From a virus, in IMG/VR virus record IMGVR_UViG_3300027974_000020, positions 105,198 through 169,197 of that record: 64,000 nucleotides of DNA. The stretch is one strand, 5' to 3'. The notes beneath the pieces were generated by a model. That model saw only the letters and a program-made list of their open reading frames with translations, made no database searches and was not told the DNA's origin. Below, piece after piece: positions 56,399 to 64,000 of this stretch (positions within the stretch are counted from its first letter, which is position 1; each line of letters begins with the position of its first letter). Position numbers and translations under genes: made by a program.

Positions 56399-57739
56399 AT
56401 GAACAATAGATTATTTATATTTGATTTAGATGGTGTTTTAGTGGATAGTAAAAAAATTCACTACGATGCTCTAAATGAGGCTTTATTTACCGTTGGTGAA
56501 AAATATATCATTTCATTAAATGAACAGAAAGAATTTTTTGAAGGCCTAACAACAAATCAAAAGTTACAAATACTAACGCAAACTCGTGGGCTTCCTGAAT
56601 ATAAATACGATTTAATTTGGAAACAAAAACAATTAAATTCAATAAGTTTTTTTCAAGAATTAAAAACAGATACTGAATTAATAAATATTTTTAAAACTAT
56701 TAAAAATAATAATATTAAAATTTGTGTTGCCAGTAATAGTATAGAGTTAACAGTTAAAACATGTTTAGAATCTCTCGGATTAATGGATTTTATAGACTTT
56801 TATATAAGCAACGAGAGTGGTATTTCCCCTAAGCCAAGTCCAGATATGTACATCAAGTGTATGGAGCATTGCGCAGTAAGCACTAGCGATACGGTAATTT
56901 TTGAAGATAGTTACATCGGAAGATTAGGCGCTTTTAAAAGTGGAGCAAGAGTTGTTTCTATTGAAAATAGGATAGATTTAACTATAGAAAAAATTACAGA
57001 TGAAATAAATAAACAAGTTAAAAAAATTAATGTATTAATACCTATGGCTGGAGAAGGCTCTAGATTTAAGGCTGCGGGATTTGATTTGCCTAAACCACTT
57101 ATTGACGTTAACGGCATTAGCATGATAGAAACAGTGTACAAAAATATAGGCATTAGTGCTCACTATATTTTTATCGCGCAAAAAAAAGACATTGATAAAT
57201 ATGAAATCAAAGAACATTTATCAAAATTCTGCATGGATTTTACCTTAGTCGAACAAGATGGTAAATTAGACGGAGCAACTAAAAGCTGTCTTTTAGCCAA
57301 GAATATCATTGATAATGATAGTCCGCTTGTAATAGCTAATTCAGATCAATATGTTAAATGGAATCCTAATTTTGTTATACATCAATTTATTAATTCTGGA
57401 ATTGATGGATCAATACTTACATTTCATTCAACCGACACAAAATGGTCGTATGCCAAAAACAATGAGCAGGGTGTTGTCTCAGCTGTAGCAGAAAAAAATG
57501 TCATTAGTGATCAAGCTACATGTGGAATTTACTACTGGAAAAAGGGTAGTGATTTTGTTAATTATGCGGAAAAAATGATACAAAAAAACATTAAAACCAA
57601 TAATGAATTTTATGTTTGCCCTACTTATAATGAAGCTATTGAAGACGAAAAAATTATTATTACTCATAAAGTAGAAGAAATGCACGGTCTTGGCACCCCC
57701 GATGATTTAAAAACTTTTTTAGAAAATCATAGTATTTGA
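56399..57739 (+). CDS. Fusion: HAD phosphatase (beta-PGM-like) plus sugar nucleotidyltransferase
   Basis: 446 residues. The N-terminal HAD domain (1-205) has FDLDGVLVDS, then ASNS, PKPSPDMY, and FEDSYIGRLGAFKSGARV, so motifs I-IV are intact. The C-terminal domain (212-446) has LIPMAGEGSRF and PKPLIDVNG, the GxGxR and K-P-L/M of nucleotidylyltransferases, and ANSDQYVKW with the metal Asp. It would make an NDP-sugar and act on a sugar phosphate, feeding the GT61 genes. Such fusions are seen in cell-surface and capsule loci. Confidence 0.85.
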   Translation: MNNRLFIFDLDGVLVDSKKIHYDALNEALFTVGEKYIISLNEQKEFFEGLTTNQKLQILTQTRGLPEYKYDLIWKQKQLNSISFFQELKTDTELINIFKTIKNNNIKICVASNSIELTVKTCLESLGLMDFIDFYISNESGISPKPSPDMYIKCMEHCAVSTSDTVIFEDSYIGRLGAFKSGARVVSIENRIDLTIEKITDEINKQVKKINVLIPMAGEGSRFKAAGFDLPKPLIDVNGISMIETVYKNIGISAHYIFIAQKKDIDKYEIKEHLSKFCMDFTLVEQDGKLDGATKSCLLAKNIIDNDSPLVIANSDQYVKWNPNFVIHQFINSGIDGSILTFHSTDTKWSYAKNNEQGVVSAVAEKNVISDQATCGIYYWKKGSDFVNYAEKMIQKNIKTNNEFYVCPTYNEAIEDEKIIITHKVEEMHGLGTPDDLKTFLENHSI

Positions 57740-57741
57740 CC

Positions 57742-59376
57742 ATGCATCTTATATCTCATAGGGGAAATATTAATGGAAAAATACCAGATAAGGAAAATAG
57801 TCTTCGCTATATAGAGTCGGCTATAAATCTTGGATATGAAGTAGAAATAGATATTTGGTATTTAGTCGATGAGCGTAAATACTATTTGGGCCATGACAAA
57901 CCAGAGTACCATGTTGATCTATGGTTTATAGATAATATAAAAGATAAACTTTGGCTTCATTGTAAAAATAAAGATGCTCTTTCATATCTCAGAGATGATT
58001 TTGATAATATTAATTTTTTTTGGCATCAAGAAGACAGTTACACGATAACCAGCAAGGGATACGTATGGGCTTTCCCTGGTGAAAAATTAGTAAAAAATTC
58101 AATTATTTTATTTCCAGAAAATTATCCAGATGATAGAAACAAGTTAATTTTATCTTCTGGCATTTGTAGCGACTATATCTCTGATTATGAAACTTATAAG
58201 AATATAGAAAAAATTGAACACAATGAAAACGAGATTATTTTAAAATTAAAAAACCCAGTCTATAATTTTTTTAGTCATAAATTTAATATAAATACAAAAT
58301 ATGAAAATGAATTAAAACTAGCGAGCGATGAAGAGTTTGCTGGATTTAGCATGGGCGTGTCCGGGGACCCATCTATTGATCGTTTATTGCCGATAGTAAC
58401 TGAATTAACAAGTATCGAAAAATATTATGAATACTATAATCACATATCTGATGAAGCTTCTATGAAAATAGAAAATGTTTTTATTTATCCATTTACTGTA
58501 AGATATCACCATAATTTAATGGAACTTTTTCCTAAATTAATTAAATTAAAAAACATTGATCCAAATTTTACATTTTTATTAGCTTCTTGGGCACACGAAG
58601 AAGATATAAAAGAATCTAGTAAACATAGGGATAAAAATAATAAAGATTTATATTTTAATTATTTAATTGAATTTTTAAATGTATTAAATATAAAATATAA
58701 ATTTATTTATAAAGAAAATTTTAATGAAATAATTTTTAAAAATAGTTATATATTTTATGAAAAACAAATTTCTGTTAATCAAAACTTAATTAATAATAAT
58801 GATTCACCACATAATTTTCTTGAAAAAAAATGGGATGAAAAACTTTCCATTTATGGCTATTCCCATAGCCAATTATTCTACAATTTTCACCCAAGCAATA
58901 ATCAGTATCGATTAAAATATATAAATGATTATATTAATAATAACTTAAATTTAAAACAAGATAATTATCCTAAAAAAATATTTATATCAAGAAAAAATTT
59001 TTCTGTAAGAAAAAATATTAATATTATAAATATTGACAATACTAAAGAAAAAAACGTAGAAAAAGTTTTTGAAAAAAATGGATACCATGTTATTAACATG
59101 GAAGATTTTAATTTTTTAGAACAATTAAAATTTTCTTACAACGCATTAGTGATAGCCTGTTTTGTTGGTTCATCAATTTTAAACGCATTTTTTTCTCATA
59201 AAGATGTAAAAATTTTTTATTTAAACCCAATAAATGAAGAATACAACAATGAACCTCACTTAAAGCGTTATTATGATTTTATCCTTGGGGATGCCAAAGT
59301 GCAGCACAGTAGTTACGATATAGACATGAATAGTGAAAACTTTATTGAATTAGAAAATATAATAGAAAATTTATAA
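57742..59376 (+). CDS. Fusion: GDPD-like domain plus GT61-type glycosyltransferase
   Basis: 544 residues from ATG 57742; the TTG 57736 overlaps the previous stop. The N-terminus (LISHRGNINGK ... ENSLRYIESAINLGYEVEIDIWYL) matches glycerophosphodiester phosphodiesterases: HRG, E-N-S, E-x-D. The C-terminus (FISRKNFSVRKN, YHVINMEDFNFLEQLKFSYNALVIACFVGSSILNAFF) matches DUF563/GT61. Very AT-rich. Predicted to add a sugar or glycerol-phosphate group to a surface glycan or virion protein. Confidence 0.7.
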   Translation: MHLISHRGNINGKIPDKENSLRYIESAINLGYEVEIDIWYLVDERKYYLGHDKPEYHVDLWFIDNIKDKLWLHCKNKDALSYLRDDFDNINFFWHQEDSYTITSKGYVWAFPGEKLVKNSIILFPENYPDDRNKLILSSGICSDYISDYETYKNIEKIEHNENEIILKLKNPVYNFFSHKFNINTKYENELKLASDEEFAGFSMGVSGDPSIDRLLPIVTELTSIEKYYEYYNHISDEASMKIENVFIYPFTVRYHHNLMELFPKLIKLKNIDPNFTFLLASWAHEEDIKESSKHRDKNNKDLYFNYLIEFLNVLNIKYKFIYKENFNEIIFKNSYIFYEKQISVNQNLINNNDSPHNFLEKKWDEKLSIYGYSHSQLFYNFHPSNNQYRLKYINDYINNNLNLKQDNYPKKIFISRKNFSVRKNINIINIDNTKEKNVEKVFEKNGYHVINMEDFNFLEQLKFSYNALVIACFVGSSILNAFFSHKDVKIFYLNPINEEYNNEPHLKRYYDFILGDAKVQHSSYDIDMNSENFIELENIIENL

Positions 59377-59414
59377 AAACCTAGGCCTCAGGTTACTTCT
59401 TTCAAAAACATATA

Positions 59415-59478
59415 TGCTATACTAGAGGAACGAAGTCAGATGCTCTCCACGGGCAGGGTTAGCAATAGCTCTGCCCGT
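59415..59478 (+). promoter_or_regulatory. Extended -10 promoter and leader hairpin
   Basis: TGCTATACT (59415-59423). A leader follows with ACGGGCAG/CTGCCCGT (59449-59478) and an inner AGC/GCT, ending 18 nt before GTG 59497. Confidence 0.55.
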
Positions 59479-59496
59479 TGAGTTACAGGAGATATT

Positions 59497-59868
59497 GTGG
59501 GATTATACGACTCAATTCACTTAGAATATAAAAACATTCCGATGCCCCTCAATGCCAATGAGGAAGAAATAGAGTTTATTAAGCAGGCGGTTTATACTGA
59601 TTCTTTTCAGACAAAAGATCTCGCCAACTGCCTTGATCATTTTTTAATTGATGAATATGGAAGATTTTTTAGCCTAAATGTTTCTGAATTTGACCAAACA
59701 ATTGACAAAGAAGAATATATACATCAACATATAGAGTGTTATATGGTGGTAAATGTTGATGATGACAAACACTGGTTAAACTACGACATCAAATTTACTG
59801 ATGGAATTGTGTCAGATATAAAAGTTTTGGAATGGAAAAAGATGAAGATGGGCCTTCAAAAGGGATAA
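59497..59868 (+). CDS. Unknown 123-aa protein
   Basis: GTG start with AGGAGAT. Acidic mixed fold: MGLYDSIHLEYKNIPMPLN, FQTKDLANCLDHFLIDEYGRFF, CYMVVNVDDDKHWLNYDIKF. The MGLYDSI start and FQTKDL block recall a small phage protein family, but its role is unknown. Ends 10 bp before a tRNA. Confidence 0.55.
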   Translation: MGLYDSIHLEYKNIPMPLNANEEEIEFIKQAVYTDSFQTKDLANCLDHFLIDEYGRFFSLNVSEFDQTIDKEEYIHQHIECYMVVNVDDDKHWLNYDIKFTDGIVSDIKVLEWKKMKMGLQKG

Positions 59869-59878
59869 GTAATGATTT

Positions 59879-59954
59879 GCGGTTGTAACTTAACAGTAGA
59901 GTACATGAGTTTCCGATCCATGGTGTGAGGGTGCAATTCCCTTCAACCGCTCCA
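59879..59954 (+). tRNA. tRNA-Gly (anticodon TCC), CCA encoded
   Basis: Acceptor GCGGTTG/CAACCGC, D-stem ACTT/GAGT-type, anticodon loop TTTCCGA on a stem with one mismatch, T-loop TGCAATT, discriminator T then CCA. The less regular loops lower the score. Confidence 0.75.
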
Positions 59955-59962
59955 ACACTGTT

Positions 59963-61117
59963 ATGTTTGAACGACCTAATTTTATTAAAAATTATTATGA
60001 TGATTTAATAATAATAAAATTTAAAAATCCAAATTTTTCTTTATTTAAGATAAAAAATTCCCCAACTTCTCCTGTTCCATTGCCAATAAGCGCAGAAATA
60101 AATCTGAATAAACATATAAATAAAACTGTTTTTGTTACAGCATTTACGCCTAGATATTTTCATCTACTTCTAGAATGTTTTCCATTAATTCTTGAATTAA
60201 AAAATAAAGTTAATTTATCTGATTTAGTTATTGTGTCACCAATGCCTTTGGATGAGGAAACTGGTTTATTCAAACATTTTACAAATAAATATCAATATCC
60301 ATACTATGATATAAATAATCCAGAAGATACAAAAGTTTTTAGCTTTACTTCTTTATATGGTATTAAAAGCAATTTTAGTATAATACCAGATTTTTGTAAA
60401 TATTTTGGGATTAACTTAATCTGCATTCCTGAACACGAATTCAATAACACATCTTTCGATTATGCGTATTTTATCTATGGAGAAAAAAATCAATATGTTG
60501 ATGATGAATTTGTTTTTATAAGTGAAGAAATGTTTAATCGTGGAACTGTACAGGCAGTTGATCCACCACGTGTTTTAGTGCCTATAAAAATTAGAAAAGA
60601 ATATGGAATAATTTGTCCAGAAATTATACAAAAAGAATATATTGACTACCACATGCTTCTTCCTCATAAAACAAGAAAAGATGATTCGTTTAATTCTTTT
60701 AAATTACTTATAGATAGTTATCCAAAATTTAGTATTATACCAGGAAAAAAAATATATGTATCTAGAAAAAATTTTCCAGATAGAAATGTTTATGAAGAAA
60801 AATATGTAGAAGAATATTTTAAAAAATTAAATTATGAAATAGTATATTTTGAAAATTTGAATATATTTGATCAGTCTAGGATTTGTCAGGAATCAGAAAA
60901 GATAGTTTGCTTGTATGGAACAAGTTTATTAAATTGTGGATTTTGTTCAGATAAAACTATTGTAATTTCAATAAAATATAATATGCCAAAAAATGATTAT
61001 ACAATTAACAGCGCCTACAATTCTATCTTTAGGGGAAATTCAATAGAACATATTGAGCTAGATTACAATGGTGATGATCTACTTGGTTTTATCCAAGATC
61101 AAAAAGACTTGTGGTAA
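59963..61117 (+). CDS. GT61-type glycosyltransferase
   Basis: 384 residues. FTPRYFHLLLECFPLI is the N-terminal GT61 motif, and IYVSRKNFPDRN ... EIVYFENLNIFDQSRICQESEKIVCLYGTSLLNCGF is the C-terminal one, the same as in the fusion at 57742. The GTSLLN block is the conserved G-x-x-L-x-N. Starts 8 bp after tRNA-Gly. Acceptor unknown. Confidence 0.7.
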   Translation: MFERPNFIKNYYDDLIIIKFKNPNFSLFKIKNSPTSPVPLPISAEINLNKHINKTVFVTAFTPRYFHLLLECFPLILELKNKVNLSDLVIVSPMPLDEETGLFKHFTNKYQYPYYDINNPEDTKVFSFTSLYGIKSNFSIIPDFCKYFGINLICIPEHEFNNTSFDYAYFIYGEKNQYVDDEFVFISEEMFNRGTVQAVDPPRVLVPIKIRKEYGIICPEIIQKEYIDYHMLLPHKTRKDDSFNSFKLLIDSYPKFSIIPGKKIYVSRKNFPDRNVYEEKYVEEYFKKLNYEIVYFENLNIFDQSRICQESEKIVCLYGTSLLNCGFCSDKTIVISIKYNMPKNDYTINSAYNSIFRGNSIEHIELDYNGDDLLGFIQDQKDLW

Positions 61118-61131
61118 TAAAAGGAACTACT

Positions 61132-61536
61132 ATGAAAGAAAAGAAAATAAAGAGCCACGAAGAACGCAGAGAAATATATTTGAAGCGTAGAGAATATATG
61201 AAAGCTTATCAAAATAAATGGATGCAAGATCGTCGTACTGAATGGCTTCAGGAAAATGGACCATGTAAACAGTGTGGTTCTTGGGAAAATTTAGAGATTG
61301 ATCACATAGATCCAAATCAAAAAAAATATAATATATCTACTTTATGGAGTAGAAAAAAAGAGTTTAGAGAAAAAGAATTGGCTAAATGCCAAGTTCTTTG
61401 CAAGTCATGCCACTTCATGAAAACAAACCGAGAAGCCAAAGAATTCGGTCACGGCACGCCCGTAAAATATGCTACCTGTAAATGTGTTCTTTGCAATCAG
61501 ATGAAAAAATTTCATCAAAAGAATATTATCAAGTAA
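61132..61536 (+). CDS. HNH endonuclease
   Basis: 134 residues from ATG 61132 (AAGGA upstream). CKQCGS ... LEIDHIDP ... CKSCHFMKTNR: two zinc knuckles around the H-H-N core of an HNH nuclease. Basic N-terminal helix. A free-standing HNH may be a homing enzyme or the DNA-packaging HNH; no terminase is in view. Its end overlaps the convergent minus-strand gene by 8 nt. Confidence 0.85.
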   Translation: MKEKKIKSHEERREIYLKRREYMKAYQNKWMQDRRTEWLQENGPCKQCGSWENLEIDHIDPNQKKYNISTLWSRKKEFREKELAKCQVLCKSCHFMKTNREAKEFGHGTPVKYATCKCVLCNQMKKFHQKNIIK

Positions 61537-63190
61537 TTGCCCTTAGAATAGTTGCTGCGGCTGCAGCCTCTCTTAGCAGGCCAGATTTTGCTGCTCCGCC
61601 GGCAACATGGGCCGATGCTTCAGTCGCAGCACCAAGTAACCTACTAGTTGCTCCAGATCTTTGAACAACTTTTTCAACATTATCCTCAATTGTTTCCATT
61701 GCTATTGAGCCAGCTATCTTTGCTTGTGTAGCTGCAGTAGCTCTTTGTATTGGCATTCTTCTTGGAGCACCAGCAATTGTTTTCATTTCTGCGGGAGAAC
61801 CGACTGCTAATCCCTGCATAGGGAGTCTTCCTGAATTAGTTTTTAAAACATCATCTATTGTTCCAGTAAAACCAATCCCCTTTGCTCGGCCATATTCTTC
61901 TAAATGACTTCCAATTTCTTTTGAAACAAATTGCCTATCCCCTTCAATCATGGCATCTAATCCAGGGATTTTTGATGATTCTACGCCAGAATCAATAGCT
62001 TTTTTTGTACTATGCAAATAGGCTTCAAATGGTGTAGCGCTTTTTGGCAATTCGTCCATAGTAACAGGCACGGGTAAACGACTACCTGGGCCGCCAATAA
62101 ACGTCTCGGTCATTGCTGGGTTATGCATTTCAACATTAAATCCTCTGTTATCTTGGACATAATCTATTCCATAACGAGCTGCTTTCATTCTCTCTCCTGA
62201 TTGATGCATCATTGTGCCAATATCAAGCGCTCTTCCATACTTTTGATTCATCCCAGATATTCTTCTTAGCGGATCGGATAAACTTTCTACGCCTATATGC
62301 TGCGGTTGAACAATCATAGCCTCAATATCGTGCATTCCTACACCAAGTGTCATGGTTTCAAATTGACGAAAATTATTAACAGAACCTCTACCTGGTATAA
62401 AATCGTTTGCAGATTTAATGTGCTCCAAACCTGAGCGACTAGCCTGAGCGGATATATGTTCTGCATCGGTGCCAACAAGAACGGATGCTTGAGCGCCTTC
62501 CGATATTTGAGATAATGGAATTGTAGGATTTTTATGACCTAAGTAATCTCCGGAGGTTATTCTAGTTCTATCAGCAACTTCTCGTCTAAGAATTATTTTT
62601 TCACCCTCCAAACGCGTTTCTGTATCATAACCAAAAGCAGAGAATGCCGTTTGTCCCTTCTCGACGGTCGCCCCATAGGCATATCTGTGCATGATGGGGA
62701 TGTTCTCCCCATAAGTAGCTCTAAGTTCATTTGCGCGAACTTCAGATAAACTTCTTGGAATATTTTCTCCACTTGTAGGCCTTAGCCCAGGTATTGGATC
62801 CTTTTGTCCTTGTGTTGCATTGTAGTATGGTAATCCTTGTTCAAGTTCTGCATTAGCACGTATTTCTGCTAAACTAATTTCGTCAACCAAACCCCCAGTG
62901 TGGCCAACGCCCTTAAGGTCATGGGGTGTCAAAACAACTCCAGAAGCTAATATTTTTCCTGATGTACCACGCCTAGCGTGAACTAAAGATCTTTCATCAC
63001 GACTTGCAGCCCATTGCCCTAATGCATTCTTTAGCCCGGGATCTGGGGCTTGAGGGATTAACCTTTTAGCTGCTTCAGATAACTCAGAATAACCTGGGGC
63101 TGAGACTGAAAGAGCTTGTCTGATAGCGGAGGTTCTTCTAGATGAAATCTGAGATGCACTATTATAGAACTGGTCAATTGTTGCTGCCAT
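61529..63190 (-). CDS. Unknown 553-aa minus-strand protein, virion candidate
   Basis: Minus-strand start at 63190. Polar middle with many Gly/Ser/Thr/Arg; repeated RRG/RR segments (GTSGKILASGV, RGTSGK); the C-terminal 100 residues are Ala-rich amphipathic helix (LLGAATEASAHVAGGAAKSG). This Ala/Gly-rich amphipathic end is common in injected or membrane-interacting virion proteins, but that is inference. The only long minus-strand gene in the window; it is divergent from 63249 across a palindrome. Confidence 0.6.
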   Translation of the reverse strand: MAATIDQFYNSASQISSRRTSAIRQALSVSAPGYSELSEAAKRLIPQAPDPGLKNALGQWAASRDERSLVHARRGTSGKILASGVVLTPHDLKGVGHTGGLVDEISLAEIRANAELEQGLPYYNATQGQKDPIPGLRPTSGENIPRSLSEVRANELRATYGENIPIMHRYAYGATVEKGQTAFSAFGYDTETRLEGEKIILRREVADRTRITSGDYLGHKNPTIPLSQISEGAQASVLVGTDAEHISAQASRSGLEHIKSANDFIPGRGSVNNFRQFETMTLGVGMHDIEAMIVQPQHIGVESLSDPLRRISGMNQKYGRALDIGTMMHQSGERMKAARYGIDYVQDNRGFNVEMHNPAMTETFIGGPGSRLPVPVTMDELPKSATPFEAYLHSTKKAIDSGVESSKIPGLDAMIEGDRQFVSKEIGSHLEEYGRAKGIGFTGTIDDVLKTNSGRLPMQGLAVGSPAEMKTIAGAPRRMPIQRATAATQAKIAGSIAMETIEDNVEKVVQRSGATSRLLGAATEASAHVAGGAAKSGLLREAAAAATILRAIT

Positions 63191-63209
63191 GAGAATCCTT
63201 ACGGGGTTA

Positions 63210-63229
63210 CTACTATATGTTTATAGTAG
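63210..63229. promoter_or_regulatory. Palindrome between divergent genes
   Basis: CTACTATA-TGTT-TATAGTAG, 8 bp arms. Each strand shows a TATAGT -10-like sequence, so it may be a shared promoter/operator for the minus gene (start 63190) and the plus gene (start 63249). Confidence 0.55.
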
Positions 63230-63248
63230 CACATCTAGGAGGTGTATC

Positions 63249-63464
63249 GTGGCCGGTAAAAAACCAGCAAAAGTTAATTCTGGTGGGAAAATTAAACAAG
63301 AAGATAGACCAGGTAAAGCTACTCTTTACGTAGCTGGATTCAAGGCGGAGAGAAACATATGTCCAAATTGCAAAAAAGAAACACGAAAAGGCATTGTTTA
63401 TGAGCATCAATCATTGTTGTATTGCAGTAGAGGTTGCATAGCAGCTAGTGGAGTGGTACTATAG
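63249..63464 (+). CDS. Small zinc-ribbon protein
   Basis: 71 residues from GTG 63249 (AGGAGG upstream). A basic start (KKPAKVNSGGKIKQED), then CPNCKKETR ... YCSRGC: a four-Cys ribbon. Short gap to the next gene (4 bp). Function unknown. Confidence 0.65.
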   Translation: MAGKKPAKVNSGGKIKQEDRPGKATLYVAGFKAERNICPNCKKETRKGIVYEHQSLLYCSRGCIAASGVVL

Positions 63465-63468
63465 CACT

Positions 63469-63849
63469 ATGCAAAATTACTGGCTTTCAGATATTGACTA
63501 TCAAAAATCGTTAGTTAAAAATATTAACGAGATGAAAGATGGGCAGATGCAGGGCAAGGTCGCTCCAGCTGAAAGAGAATTCGCTGATTCTTTATTATCA
63601 ATTGCAAAAAAATACGGCAAGCTTTCGGATAATGACGGTAACGGGATTTGGGTTGGTTACGTCCCTGAAGCAGAAAATGACAACTACGAAATTGGAGTAC
63701 GTTGCGAAAATTGCATTCTTCATGAATCAAAGTCAGTTTGTAAAATTATCAAACAAAGAATCCAACCTGGAGGATATTGCAGACTAGCTGCTATACCAGA
63801 CGGAGTTGTAGGATCATCTAAAAATGATGATGATTCAGATGAAGAATAA
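63469..63849 (+). CDS. Conserved actinophage protein near virion genes
   Basis: 126 residues from ATG 63469. PAEREFADSLLSIAKKYGKLSDNDGNGIWVGY, then GVRCENCILHESKSVCKI, PGGYCRLAAIPD. This order (KYGKL-D-D-G-x-GIW, CxxC, GYCR-AxIP) is a recurring small protein of actinobacteriophages, often near head or packaging genes. Acidic tail (DDDSDEE). Function unproven. Confidence 0.65.
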   Translation: MQNYWLSDIDYQKSLVKNINEMKDGQMQGKVAPAEREFADSLLSIAKKYGKLSDNDGNGIWVGYVPEAENDNYEIGVRCENCILHESKSVCKIIKQRIQPGGYCRLAAIPDGVVGSSKNDDDSDEE

Positions 63850-63864
63850 GTTTATAAATAAACA

Positions 63865-63897
63865 ATGAAAGTGTGGATTGACCAAGACCTATGTTGA
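63865..63897 (+). other. Ten-codon frame like a ferredoxin N-terminus
   Basis: ATG 63865 reads MKVWIDQDLC, then TGA at 63895-63897. Actinobacterial ferredoxins begin with almost the same residues (a KVW-D-DLC start before CTGDGLC). The frame stops here and overlaps the next start at 63891. Confidence 0.35.
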
Positions 63898-64000
63898 GCG
63901 TTCCTGACCACATTGTGAAGCCGCCGTACGCAGAGACTGGCAAGGTCACGCGCTGGCAGGAATCTGCTGTGAAGTCCCCTGAAATTATTGAACGCATGCG
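63891..64000 (+). CDS. map: Methionine aminopeptidase, N-terminal part (truncated by window)
   Basis: Thirty-six codons are visible. VPDHIVKPPYA and KSPEIIERMR match the start of actinobacterial type-I methionine aminopeptidases (P-x-H-I-x-x-P-x-Y, T/SPExIExMRxAG). The catalytic part lies outside the window. The sequence is GC-richer than all neighbours, so recent host origin is likely. A MAP in a phage could act on phage proteins or replace a host-targeted enzyme. Confidence 0.6.
   Translation, partial: MLSVPDHIVKPPYAETGKVTRWQESAVKSPEIIERM

Overview
The window reads as one contiguous piece of a large, AT-rich, lytic-type phage genome. The likely host is an actinobacterium, perhaps an aquatic one (inferred, not proven). 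The evidence for the host is three WhiB-like Fe-S proteins, seven ordinary tRNA genes plus a tRNA-like element, an Rpf/transglycosylase-type lysis enzyme, small zinc-ribbon proteins of actinophage type and leaderless promoters. Almost everything is on the plus strand. The exceptions are a 72-aa zinc ribbon (1851-2069) and a 553-aa protein (61529-63190). No terminase, capsid, tail or DNA polymerase gene was recognised.

Layout. (1) 1-1.3 kb: an SGNH-like protein and a 2-oxoglutarate oxygenase. (2) 2.4-14.4 kb: a string of independent one- or two-gene cassettes. Most cassettes end in a strong terminator, followed at once by a conserved covarying stem-loop (typically 9-bp stem, 5-nt loop ending AGG). 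Four cassettes add a second conserved leader block, and two genes appear to start with ATC. This part ends with an 863-aa protein whose motifs resemble two-barrel (YonO/eukaryotic-RdRP type) RNA polymerases. (3) 14.4-20.9 kb: small genes with a recurrent AAAAGGGGGG motif, a run of overlapping membrane micro-genes, a WhiB gene and a HicA-like protein. (4) 20.9-30 kb: tRNA-Arg, a riboswitch-like leader before a lytic transglycosylase, a second RNA-polymerase-like paralogue (853 aa) and an SF2 helicase. (5) 30-39 kb: tRNAs mixed with tiny genes, a secreted subtilase, two further WhiB genes and a site-2 protease. (6) 39-54 kb: the most striking part, described below. (7) 54-61.5 kb: two long structured RNAs, another 2OG oxygenase, a HAD/sugar-nucleotidyltransferase fusion, two GT61-like glycosyltransferases and an HNH protein. 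(8) 61.5-64 kb: a minus-strand protein, two late-type small genes and, at the very end, host-like sequence encoding the start of a methionine aminopeptidase.

The 39-54 kb system. Consecutive genes encode an E2-like protein, a JAMM/JAB isopeptidase with a Cys-rich extension, a ThiF/E1-like adenylyltransferase, an 83-aa ubiquitin-like protein ending in Gly, and an AAA+ unfoldase. They are followed by two further E2-like paralogues and, about 9 kb after the AAA+ gene, a proteasome/HslV-type Ntn hydrolase with an N-terminal Thr. Together these would make a phage-encoded ubiquitin-like conjugation, deconjugation and degradation pathway. Its parts match bacterial Bil/PRTRC-type operons, but here they sit in a phage beside SSB, UDG and DNA-metabolism genes.

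All function calls come from motif reading only. No database search was possible.
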